This document shows positions 46,711-57,075 of a DNA stretch of 64,000 nucleotides, in pieces. Below the pieces are notes generated by a model. It saw nothing but the letters and a program-made list of their open reading frames with translations, was not told the DNA's origin and ran no database searches. The first letter of the stretch is position 1, and every line of letters begins with the position of its first letter. Source of the DNA: Isoetes taiwanensis (lineage: Eukaryota; Streptophyta; Lycopodiopsida; Isoetales; Isoetaceae); NCBI GenBank assembly GCA_021234155.1, contig JAJEKV010000078.1:1986001-2050000 (forward strand), in the 5' to 3' direction. The translations under genes were made by a program, and so were the position numbers.

Positions 46711-48189
46711 GCCTTTGGTGTTTCATGTGAATGGATACAAGCCATTGGAAGATTGTATGAATCTGTTCGAGGGAGAGTGGTGACTCGAAAGGATGTCTCG
46801 ACTTGATTATTAGTGATGTTGGCGTGAAGCAAGGGTGTACCCTTTTTCGCTGTTGTTCGGATTATACATCGATCAACCGGAAGGGTTTCTTAAAAATCAA
46901 CTGGCTGCAACTTCCCCAATGATTATTCCATGAGTTAGTGATTCTTTTGCTATACGCCGATGACTTACTCTTATGCTCACACACGGCAGTACCTGCAAAG
47001 GCAACTGGATCTGTTATATGAATTTTGTTCACAATTTGGGTTGTCAGTTAACTTGGGAAAGACAAGAGTTTTAGGCTTTGGTATGCAGCCCGCTGATCTA
47101 CTCTACCATGGAGAGGAGGTTGGGAAGTCTCAGTCCTATAAATACTTGGGACATGAATTGTTCACAGGACGAAAGCCTTGGACAAAGGGAGTGGATATCA
47201 GAATTGCAGCAGCTCTTAAGGCTTTTTACTCGATGGCAAACATATGCCGGCAATCCCACATCACATATTGGCCACTCCGGAAGAAGCTATTTGATGCATT
47301 AGTAACTCCAGTAATTCTATATGCCAGCGAAATTTGGGGGCCTTCTCTATGCAGATCAAAATGGCAAGAGATTGAATCAATACAGAAAACATGGTTGCAC
47401 ATGGCCTTGAAGGTAAAAAGGGCGGTCCCATATGAGTTACTGCTGTATGATAGCGGATCATCCCCCCTGGAAATCCAATCGATGTGTAATACCTTACGGT
47501 ACTTGGACCAGAAAAAAAAGGCACCTGATAACTCACTCATATGCCAAGCCCTTAATGCTGCTGCGCAGCTTGAAGCTGATGGCAAAGCTTGCTGGTATAG
47601 AGATGTTCAAAAATGGATGGCCCGAATTAATTTGAGTATTTCTTCTTACACAGATAAGTTTAAAAGCGGATGCATTTTTAGCTTACTTGTGGTGCCTTTG
47701 AAAAAGAAGCTTCATTATATCAGGGATTTTAATCCGAGACGGATTCATACCGTGCAACCATACCTATGTCTTCATAATGTGTTCCCAGGGCAGGTTCGAG
47801 TAATTGCACGAATTCGCCTCAGCTCCCATTCTTTAATGATTGAACGAGGTAGATGGCTAAACTTGGAGGAGAACCAAAGAATATGTGCTTGTGGGGAAGG
47901 GGTTGAAACAGAAAGACACGCCATTTACTTTTGCAAAAGACATGACGCTTTAAGGGCCAAGTATCCTATGATAGATTGGAGTTTACCTATGGATGAGCTA
48001 TTCCAGCACCATTCCATCCTACCACACTTGGGGAATTATCTCCGAGAGATTCTTGACAACGCTGAACTTCATTAGCATTAAAGTATTGCTTTCATTTTGC
48101 AATACGTTTTGAACGATACTAAACAGATGTTGTCCCATAGCCCTCGGGCTCCGTGGGCGTTAATAGACTTTATTATTATTATTATAAAT
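46711..48189 (+). mobile_element. 5'-truncated LINE (non-LTR retrotransposon)
   Basis: It begins within the reverse transcriptase fingers (SCEWIQAIGRLYESVRGRVV). After a frameshift come SDVGVKQGCTL and, near 46950, the catalytic LLYADDLLLCS. A frameshift follows and then one long frame, 46960-48075, covers the thumb and C-terminal region (FGLSVNLGKTRVLGFGM; KYLGHELFTGRKPW). Near the C-terminus is a CxC-x8-H-x4-C zinc-knuckle-like motif (CACGEGVETERHAIYFC). The 3' UTR ends with CTCCGTGGGCGTTAATAGAC and a (TTA)n tail at about 48165-48189. No endonuclease domain is present, so it cannot move by itself. Confidence 0.85.
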
Positions 48190-48309
48190 CTAGCATCAAA
48201 GGGGCCTATGCGATTCTAAGACTTCGGTAAGCTAGAGGTCCACCAAAATCAGCCCGCCATGAATCTACAAGAAAATATTCCAGAGCACGCAGAGAGCTTC
48301 CATTTTTTA

Positions 48310-48960
48310 ACCTCTTTTTTATGCTTCCGCTTGATTCTGGCTTTCACTTTTATCCTTCATGCTGCGGATTTGCTTATTGGATTCGTGCTGCCAGATTTAA
48401 TCCATATTTCCTGCTTGCTTCTCTGAACAAATTAGATATTAGATTAAAAAAATTAGGAGCAAATTCAAATTTCAACGTACGCCTATTTTGTGCTTTCTAT
48501 TTGTGCTTTCTATTGCAGTTTCTTCCTCGATCCCTGGCGTTTTCTTTCGTCCTTTCGTGCTGCAAATATGCTCCTTGGATTCGTTATGAAGACCTTGATT
48601 CATATTTCACCTTTAAGCTCAAAAACAATTAGATAAAAAAGTCAGAAGCAAATTCAAATTCAAGCTTACATCTATTTTGTTCTTTCTGTTGCAGTTTTTT
48701 CATCGATCCTTCGCTTTTTCTTTCACCCGTTCATGCTGTTCACCCGTTCATGCTGTAGATATGCTCCTTGGATTCGTGATGAAGACTTTGATTGATTTTT
48801 TCAGCTTGTTTCTCTGAAAAAACTAGATTGAAAGTGCATTGAATAGATTTAAATCCCTGGAATATAGAAGCCCAAGATGCGCCCAATTTTGTGCTTTCTG
48901 CTCCAGTTTCCTGCTCGATCCCTTGTTGAGCCTTCTTCTTGCGCGATCCCTTGTTGCATC
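48310..48960 (+). repeat. Tandem array of ~190-bp units
   Basis: Three to four diverged units share TTTGTGCTTTCTATTGCAGT, the CGATCC-CTTGCTTTTTCTTTC stretch, CATGCTGTAGATATGCTCCT and TTGGATTCGTGATGAAGAC. A short dodecamer (TTCATGCTGTTCACCCG) is itself doubled near 48730. The pattern is degenerate and does not look coding. Confidence 0.6.
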
Positions 48961-50817
48961 TGATGCCAAATTTCATGAAGAAGTAGAATAGAGGCCGATG
49001 GGCATGGAGAGGGCGATTAGCTTTGCCTCTTTAGTCTGTGAAATACACTCCGGCAAAGCGTAGGAGTGGTTTAAGATCATGCATCGATAGATTCTGTGGG
49101 AGGCATGGACAAATTGTAGCGACTTCCCTAAAGCTTTTTGGCGGTAAGCAGCATCCTCGACGTTGTTATTGACTTACAGATATGGCCAGAAAAGCTTCAG
49201 CATTTTCGTGGATGAATATTTGGTCACAGGTAGCCTACCATTGCAGAAATAGAGAACGACCTTCTGTCTTCTGATGGAAGAACCGGCTATCTGGAAGAAG
49301 GCTACCTGTCTTCTGATGGAAGAACCGGCTACCGTAGCTGTAGGTCTTTGTTGCAGAGCTGACCCAAAGCCGCGCACGTTTGAGGTTAGCAATTTTCTTA
49401 ATAAGCCTTTTAGAAAATATAAGAGTCTTTTGGCATTTTTTAAAACATAGGAGGGCCTAGAGCGATTTGTAGCAAGAAGATAAAACACGCTAAGCGTGAT
49501 TTCAGAGGTTAGCAATTTTTTAATAAGGATTTTAGAAACTATAAGTCTTACGACACTTTTTTAGAACCAATGGGTTGGGTTGCATAGGAGGGCCTAGGGC
49601 GATTTATAGCAAAAAGCCCAAAGAAAAAGAATCTAAAACACGCTAAGCGTGATTTCAAACCAATGGATTGGGTTGCATGGGAGGGATCTAGCACGATTTG
49701 CACCCAAAAAGTTAGAGAAAGAGATCTAAAACACGCTAAGCGTGATTTATGGCAACCTTAAACTATGGCCCTTAGTTTCGCTTGTATTAAATGCCCCTTA
49801 TCGGTTATGATTATTAACATTATTATTTTTTTATTCTCTGTCTAACATCATCCATGTTGCATACCAGGACGACACAACTGAAGTTCGTCTTGGTATGAAA
49901 TTGAAGTATAATACTTGCAAGTTGCATATTCATTAAAAATTTGGCATTTTTAAAGTGACTAAATAAGTAATTTCATTTGATGGGTGCATTGCCATTAGAT
50001 TTCAAATCACGCTTGAATACATGTACAAAATTAACACCATTAAGTACATTCTCTCAAACCTTATAGTATTTTGCAAATCTCAATACACAGTATACAAAAA
50101 CTTGTACATGCATACCCCACAAACGAGGATCGCTATGTACGGTCCAGATCAAGGAATAAAGGGCAAATATGCCCATCTGACAGCTCTCGCTGCCCTACGT
50201 AACCCCCCGTGTGAATATGCACCCAAATCAAAGGGGGTTTAAGGGGGATTTTATTTTAAATGTGTTAAATGCAATGGTTTGTGTTAATAATGTTAATGGT
50301 AGTTGTGTCTTGATTGTTATATTAAAAAAAATTTTGGGCCCTTCGGGCCCTAACTAAAGCAAACATAGGTAAACTTTTTGGGCCTAAATATTAATTACTA
50401 AAAAGCACAATAATATCAAGACGAACAAATTATTTCCATTGCAAACAACTATGAGTACATTTTGTAATCTCGATTCCCTGCATTGCATACCAAGAGCCAC
50501 CCAAATATACGCAAACACATTGGTTACCGCTTATAAGTCAATGCAGACATACCAAAAACCAGAATAAAAACTGCATAAACAGCAAACTGGATATAAACAT
50601 AAGCATGCAAAGGTACTGCAAATGCAAAGCTTGACCCCAAATAGACAAACACCAAGAAAGAAGCATTGCTTGATTCGATAGTGTGATTGCTGCAGTTATA
50701 TGGTGTCCCAACAAGATTGGACTAAAAACAAATATTCCAATTGCAGACCAGCAGCATATCTGATAGTTTCAGCAGTAGAATGAGGCCAACAAGATTAGGT
50801 TATGGATAGGCAAATAC
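48961..50817. other. Otherwise no gene seen
   Basis: Apart from the tandem repeat, this stretch holds a duplicated phrase CTGTCTTCTGATGGAAGAACCGGCTA (about 49262-49332), a GGGCCCTTCGGGCCC hairpin at about 50336, and a minus-strand run near 50570-50700 that translates as hydrophobic (SSFAFAVPLHAYVYIQFAVY) without splice or family support. Confidence 0.35.
49385..49760 (+). repeat. Tandem repeat carrying CACGCTAAGCGTG palindromes
   Basis: Three units of about 95-155 bp each end with TAAAACACGCTAAGCGTGAT; the palindromes are at 49486-49498, 49639-49651 and 49732-49744. The unit also has GAGGTTAGCAATTTT, GCATAGGAGGGCCTAG and GCGATTTGTAGCA phrases. A lone inverted copy sits at 46179-46191. Confidence 0.75.
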
Positions 50818-51413
50818 CTGAAAATAAACATAAGCAACGTAAAAAAGTATCAAAAGAGGCAGGATTGCCCAAAGTGACAATGTATTCACAATACCAATAA
50901 GCACAAATTTGACAGAAGTTGGAAAAACATATTCAAAAACATGTTTGCCCACATCGCAACACTTCGATCAATATCAATATCGCCTGTGTTTTGCAAATCG
51001 ATTTATTATACGACCAATCGGATTCGAATGGAAAAAGAGCATTGGAGCTCTTAATATTGATGTAAGCATACTGATATGAAGGCGTTGTGCAGCCGTCAGG
51101 CTTGACAAGACAAGCCAAAAGGAATTGGATAATGTCACTGTTACCTGCATATTGTTGTCCGCTAATGTAAAATTATGTAAGAAGAATGGAAACTTATCTA
51201 GAACTACAAACGTACCTGGGCAGTGGGCAAGCAAAATTGCTGCATATATTCCAATATATTCCATTGTAAAAGCCTGGACCATGAGTTTTAGGAACAGAGG
51301 TATCCGACCAGTAACTAAGCCAGTTACTACTGCTTAGCCTAAATGTTTCAGTCAGAAAATAACACATAAACAAAAAAAACACAACCCATAAGCCTCCCAG
51401 TGCCTTTGTATAT
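50818..51413 (-). pseudogene. Two exons of an ABCC-type (MRP) ABC transporter, TMD2
   Basis: Exon a (51216-51413) follows acceptor TAATTGCAG and encodes YTKALGGLWVVFFLFMCYFL and [17 protein letters not shown]; a 10-nt tandem duplication (TGGAATATAT) then shifts the frame. Exon b (50818-51144), after acceptor AATATGCAG and before donor GTATTT, encodes [20 protein letters not shown] and [16 protein letters not shown], loses one base, and continues in other frames with [17 protein letters not shown]. These are hallmarks of the second membrane domain of plant ABCC vacuolar exporters. No nucleotide-binding domain is present. The intron is 71 nt. It lies inside the SerRS gap on the same strand. Confidence 0.8.
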
Positions 51414-53515
51414 CTGCAATTAGAAGCAACCTTGATGAAAACAATTACTGCTATTCTGTAGGCCCCAAAACGAATAATGACAGAGATGAAGCTATATGAA
51501 CTGCTTGTGAATCTCAACATCAAGCTGCAGCCAGCATTTTCATTGAACAACTAACACCATGCATGCAAAAGAATCGCATGTAGGAAAAGTATAAAAGCCG
51601 TCAATTTACATATAATGAATTGTCATAATCAAATACTTCTGTAAGCACCTCCACTTTCCAAAACCTGGGTTTTTGCCCTGACACTATGCTAGCTTTATAA
51701 TCCTTTCTAACCTGGGTTTTTCCAATGAATCGACATAGCTAGCTGCATCGAGTTTTATAACTGATTGGTCACCTCGGCAGCTTGATCTGTGCATCTGTTT
51801 GCTAAGCAGAATATTAAAATGTAGTATAACATGGAGAGCAAAGTATTTGCCCTAATCCCAAAAAACCTCACGATCCAGAAACCAGATGCTCCCAGCATAT
51901 GTCTCCAAAACATGTTCTGCCATAGCGACCTCAGTCTGGATCTTGCGAAGAAAATACGCTGGAGGAATCGAACCTCCATTTAGCACCATCGTTACTGTGA
52001 AGACAAGATGTGGCCCCGAAAGCCTTGCCTGGAAGCCAGAACACTGAACTCCTACTTCAAAACTGGAAGCTGGCTTCATATGCATTACAACTACGGTTGC
52101 CACAGAGTCTAGAAATGAACAGATCCAGAGGCTTATTAGAGGATATAAAGGAAATGGATGCAAGTGGTGTACGAGACAAATGAAGAAATCAAGAATCGAT
52201 GTTTCAAGTTGAACCCTAAAAAAACCCTAAAAATAATGGAAGGATATCCACCACAGGATTTGCCCCCTTTTCTAAAATCAACGGCTAACAAAAGGGTGCA
52301 CTCTAGAAATACTATTTAGTACACCTGGATGAATACGGCCACCAAATCATATGAAAACCTTAGAGAAAACAGTACAAAAACAGAAAAAAAACCCCCTGTT
52401 ATAATGCTACATATTAATGTGACCTTATATATCAATTTTTCTGCATGTCCTTTACATTTGTAGGTGCAAAAGGGCTATGCATTTGGTCTTAGTGGAACAC
52501 CTTTGAAACATCTTGTTGCTTTTATTTAGCTTTTATATGCAACATAATGAACATTTTATTTTCTTCTTTACTCTTATATATTTACATACCTTCACACATA
52601 ATTATTATGTATCCATATATATATCATTGGCATATGTACAAATCTGAGCCATTATTCAAGGAAGTTAAAAGGCTTCCGAAGTGTCATTTATTCTAGCAAT
52701 TATCATTTTTAATAGTATTCTTATTTCTATTGTTGTATCCAATTTATATATTATTTTCATCTCAATGCTCCAGGATTATAATGTCATAAACTTGAAAAAC
52801 TTGCTTATTTCTTTTATATATTTCAAGTTCTATGTAAAAGACATGATTTTCTGGTGAAGTTTATGTCTATTATGAATAATTTGGCTATGGGGATGACAGT
52901 GCATGAAGTGTTAGATTCACACCCGGAACTAGATAGAACGACTGACATGGAACGACACCTTGTTAAATACGTGAAAAAACATGGATTGATCCCTTAATGT
53001 TTTATTGGAATATATGATATTTTTATGTGATATTTGTATCATGTATCCATAATTTCGGGTCTCCAATAGCCTCCCAAAATAATGTAATATGTTATTAACT
53101 AACCTATTATTTTCATCTCAATGCTCTTCAATTTTGGTGTCATCTATCTTAGCAACTTGCCCTTCATTTTTGCATATTTCAATTCGCATCTGAAACGACA
53201 CACAGGAATTGCAATCTTATGTTATTTATCAAGTCCAAGAAAAAGATTAGAAAAAACAAAAACTCCCTAGAAGACAACAGCAGGTTGGCGTGATTTTGGA
53301 GTTGACATAATCCCAATTTAATTGATGGTTCTTCATATTGCGTTGTAACTCTTATGCATGATTTTAAATCATCTATAGATCTAGGATAAAAAAAATACAG
53401 GATTTATTGCAGAACGGAGTTGAAAGACCATCTAAAAGATGCACAAGTATCTCAAAAGAGAATGAAGCTCTTACCATAAATACAAGATGGTATCCAATTT
53501 AACAATAGAAATGTA
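51414..53515. other. No recognised gene
   Basis: A minus-strand frame at 51852-52163 (with TEVAMAEHVLETYAGSIWFL) is coding-like but not recognised, and it could be a diverged upstream part of the ABC transporter piece. From 52200 to 53515 the DNA is AT-rich with no frame of note. A CTGGAGGAATCGAACCTCCA palindrome at about 51959-51978 mimics a tRNA T-arm. Confidence 0.4.
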
Positions 53516-53823
53516 GCTTACCGCTGTCAGATTATAGGTTTGTTCATAAAGCTTCACAAGTAAATCAACATCAGTCCAGATTTCCTGTGCTGAATATTTG
53601 CAGCCACTGCGTCCTTGTTATCAAGAATCCATTTAAAATCGAGGTTGGCTCGCCAGCTTGGTCCACTTCCAGTATCTTTTCCTACAACTGAGAAAAACAT
53701 GCTAGACTAAGCAAGCAGAAAATAAAAATGTAGAAAAAACATGCAAGGTAATCTTGCGGACCTGCCAAGGCCTCATTCTCGGTGTTTATGGCCGACAATG
53801 CAGCATTTTGTGACTGCATAGTG

Positions 53824-54590
53824 AATGAAGGTAAGGTTGAAGGCGACTCCTATGGTGCTTGCCATTGCCGTGGCCCAGGGCAATAGTAAAAAATGGATTA
53901 GCACTTTGCTTCCGACTTATAAAAACACTATGGTCCAGAGCGGGCTTTTGGAGCTGCGAATTTGTGGAGTTCCACTTTCATATTGAAGCAGGACAGAAGT
54001 TACAAATTCAAAAAAGAGCTAGAAGCAGGTATATGGTTTCGGAATCTCGCCAGTACGCCGAACAATCTGTGCAAGAACCATAGCCAAAGTATGCAAATGA
54101 ATGAAACCTTTCACGGCATACCTTCGCCTGATAGGGAATTTTTTGCCTCACTCTTAAAATAATCGGTCTTTATAGAGCTCAAATCGGGCATACCCAGTTC
54201 AAGAATCGATGGGTTCAGCCTTTGATCGTCCAAACTAGCAAGGCGCTGGAGGAAAAACTACCAAGGTGCCGAAGAAGAGACTAGGAGAAAGGACATAGTT
54301 ACCATTGATATAAGGGAGGACCTGTGTTGCGAGCAGTTATTCGTGACCTTTTCCATCTTCGTGCTTTTTTTTTTCCATTTTCTAATTCTCGTGGCCCTAG
54401 AGATCTTAAAAAAAAAAATCTAACGGAGAAACTATTGCCACATCCGTTTTTTATGAGGTGGACATGCTACGTGAATAGCCTAGAATTGCAAGGAGGGTTG
54501 CACGCTTGGTTAGGCTGGCGTGCTAAAAAGAAGAAACTCTTTGGTATTGGAGAACATTTTATTGCGAGGATCGAAATATGATTTGAAAAA
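53824..54590. other. No gene seen upstream of SerRS exon 1
   Basis: The minus-strand frames here are short. One alternative leader (MASTIGVAFNLTFIHYAVTK), just above SerRS exon 1 and in another frame, could be a remnant of its transit peptide. From 54340 on the DNA is AT-rich up to the start of the segmental duplication. Confidence 0.35.
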
Positions 54591-54703
54591 AAAAGATTGT
54601 AACTCGACCACTTATTTACTCCTGAGAGTCCAGATACTGTTGTACTTGAAGATTGCCTTCTTAGATGCCGAAGAGGCAAAGAAGACACGAGAGGAAGACC
54701 AAA

Positions 54704-55640
54704 TCAAGTGCAAGTGCACATCCAAGCTGATGCAAAACTTGAGTTCTTTATCTTTAACCCAAGAAGGAAACTCCCGGCAGATGTGAGGAAAAGGGGTGAG
54801 CACAACGGCCGGTCGGGAGCACCAACAAAATTTAAAGGAGGCTCTTTGACGCCATTGCAAAGGCGGCTTCCGGTGCGATACTGGGAAAAATCATTCCAAA
54901 TAAGTATGCTCCATTCAAAGACGGCAGCGTTAAGGCCCTCAATATCCGCAGATGGGGAGAAGCTTAACTTTCTCCGGACTCTCTCTCCAGGCCGCCATTT
55001 GCCGGCCAGATCCGCGCACGCTTTCAGCCCCGCCCAATGAACACCCAATGTCCACGCCAATGGTGCGGTCGTGGTCCGTGTTTCCACGCCGGCGGTTTCC
55101 TTGACCGGACGAGGACTCCAAAATGGGGATCACGTCTAATTAGGGGCCTTTAATTCGGCTTGATTCTGATCCCTACTGCCAAGGATAGAACCCAAGATGG
55201 CACCCACGACAAAAATGATCCTTAGCTATCCCCCATCTGCGAGCTTTTAATCCGGAGCTTTACACCGAATCGCGTTTCATCCTCCATCACCGTCGGCTTC
55301 GCCACAAGCGACACTCCCGCAATTTGGATTTTTAAAGCTCTGTTGAAATACTAGGTATTCTTTCCATCCCGTGGTTCTTTTAGGCGATTTGTACTCGGAT
55401 CCTCCCGAAAAGGCGAACACCGATGGCTCGGTGGGGAAAACTCTTCTCAAACCAAACGGTGGAGAGCCCATCGTCTTCCGCTTCTTGTTGGCTATAAGCG
55501 TAATTTTGAAGCGACTTTTTGCCTCGTCAAACAAATCCCAGTCCTTGTGCGGACCGATAGCGAGGCATGTTCAATTGACAGGTCTCGATCTAGCTCCTCC
55601 ATCCTCTTCTCCTCCCAAAGAACTGTGATGCTCCCTTCGC
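54704..55640 (-). pseudogene. Unrecognised gene remnant, copy B
   Basis: Counterpart of 25540-26227. The start region (MEELDRDLSIEHASLSV) has a frameshift that copy A lacks. The middle (KSPKRTTGWKEYLVFQQSFK) is shared. A frame at 54704-55087 has GVHWAGLKACADLAGKWRPG and DIEGLNAAVFEWSILIWNDF, sequence deleted in copy A. Reading both copies together suggests an ancestral protein of perhaps 250-300 residues. Not recognised, and broken in both. Confidence 0.35.
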
Positions 55641-55934
55641 CCCTCCCTTCTTTCTTATTTTGTAACCTTAACCGGCAGGCCTTTTGATCTGGTTCCAACC
55701 CTGTGGGCCGAGTCCGAACTGTTTTCGCCCCTATTTTTTGTCATGTTTTTCAATGGTTGAAAAGGGATCTCTGGCTTTTTGACGTATTTTACTAACCTTT
55801 TTGCCGTTTTTTCTGTTCTGGGGGAGGTCACGTTCACTTTTTGCCACTTAGAGACTGATAAACAAGGCGAGGAGACAATCAAGGCTAGGTGCAGGATTGG
55901 AAGCTCGTAATCAAGGCTACCGCCTGCCGCTTAA

Positions 55935-56072
55935 GGTTGGGTTCACATGCAACCATCGCCATAGAGGGGCCCTGTTTTGCCCTCTGTTTTTTTGTGACGG
56001 CGATGATGGTGCGTGTAAAAGGGCCTGCCTTTTTACGTGATGGTGATGGTTGCCATCGTGCATGTGAACCGG
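55935..56072. repeat. Fold-back element, copy in duplication B
   Basis: GGTTCACATGCAACCATCGCC at about 55939 faces GGTTGCCATCGTGCATGTGAAC near 56048-56069. It corresponds to the fold-backs at about 26900-27030 and 32008-32145. Confidence 0.6.
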
Positions 56073-57075
56073 CTCTAAAGGGGTTAACTGCCCCTGCGAA
56101 GATGTTTCGACGTGTGATGGGCAGGCTATAATGGGGGAGCCCATTTACACCCTTGCAAGGCGAGCCCATTTACAGGCTATAACAGCCTTGCATGGGTGGT
56201 TAACCCGTTCATCAAAAACTCTAGGACGTGTTCCACCAATCGCATATATGTCCAATGTTGCAGATTTGAAATCGGTTTTCTCAACATTTAGTAATCATTA
56301 TTTTTATTTCAGTAAACACACAGTTAACATGATCAACACGTCTAATAAAATATTACTCATAGAAGCACGTTCTACCATTAAAAACAATATATGCCTTTGG
56401 CTGATATAGAATTGGAATAGTCAATTGGGTTTTAGCTCCACCCTTTCCTCGCACGCAACATGATGCGCATTACTTTCAGCCATCACAAACACCAAATGTT
56501 GGTAGAAACAACTATGGCGGCTGGACTATGGCGGCTCTAAATTGTTGCACGCAAGGTTAAAAAAACTCCGCAGCCTTCACCAGATAATTTTCCGCCTATA
56601 TAAAATACGTACTGGATATATTCATAACAAGATACAAATATACCAGATTTTACATTAAACTACGTTTTTTTCTATTAGATTTTTTCCAGCATCCAAAAAT
56701 TTAGACCAGCAATTTCCAAAGTGGACCAGACAAACAAAGGTTTATCCGAGTATTTTTTGAACCCTGGTGCAAGTTGCACGATATGAGATTGATTCTTGAT
56801 GCTGACATAATCATTATTTGGTAGACTAACACAACTGATCAACACGTCTAATAAAATACTTTTACTCATCCACATCCTCTAGTGAAAATATATAATATTA
56901 TAATATTATATCTTTATGTTCTTTTATTTTAATGATAATAATATTGCATGAGGTGGGGATAGGCCCAACCATCTCACAGTAGTCAAATATCGATTAAATA
57001 TTGATTATGATGGTAATGCCTTCATAAGCTTTATCGGATAGAAGCCTTGAGGGGTAGTCTCTTTTGTTCATTGCG

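Larger units (their letters stand above)
44227..53823 (-). pseudogene. Organellar seryl-tRNA synthetase, N-terminal exons
   Basis: Five minus-strand blocks fit the N-terminal arm and linker of plant chloroplast/mitochondrial SerRS. Exon 1, 53762 to about 53823. Exon 2, 53522-53687: LDFKWILDNKDAVAANIQHR, then DVDLLVKLYEQTYNL after a 1-2-nt frameshift. Exon 3, 44662-44757: EVNKIREQRKAVADAMKGKL. Exon 4, 44597 to about 44440: GKQLKEQLSVLEANL, then RIPNMSHPDVPNG after a frameshift. Exon 5, 44301 to about 44227: FSIKDHIELGQILDLIDFDA. Splice sites flank exons 2 and 3 and open exons 4 and 5, and exon 3 joins exon 4 in phase. SerRS charges tRNA-Ser; the class II catalytic motifs are absent here. The exon 2-3 gap is 8.8 kb and holds other elements. 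Frameshifts and truncation argue for a pseudogene. Confidence 0.75.

Noticed and set aside
46711-48189. Endogenous virus
   Set aside because: The YADD reverse transcriptase is followed by a LINE-type C-terminal region with a CCHC-like knuckle and a repeat tail; no RNase H, integrase, protease or coat-type sequence and no LTRs were seen.
50330-50352. Terminator-like hairpin GGGCCCTTCGGGCCC
   Set aside because: No transcription unit ends there, and rho-independent terminators are not expected in plant nuclear DNA.
51959-51978. tRNA gene (GGAGGTTCGATTCCTCC on the minus strand)
   Set aside because: Only the T-arm-like palindrome is present; no acceptor, D or anticodon arms can be drawn around it.
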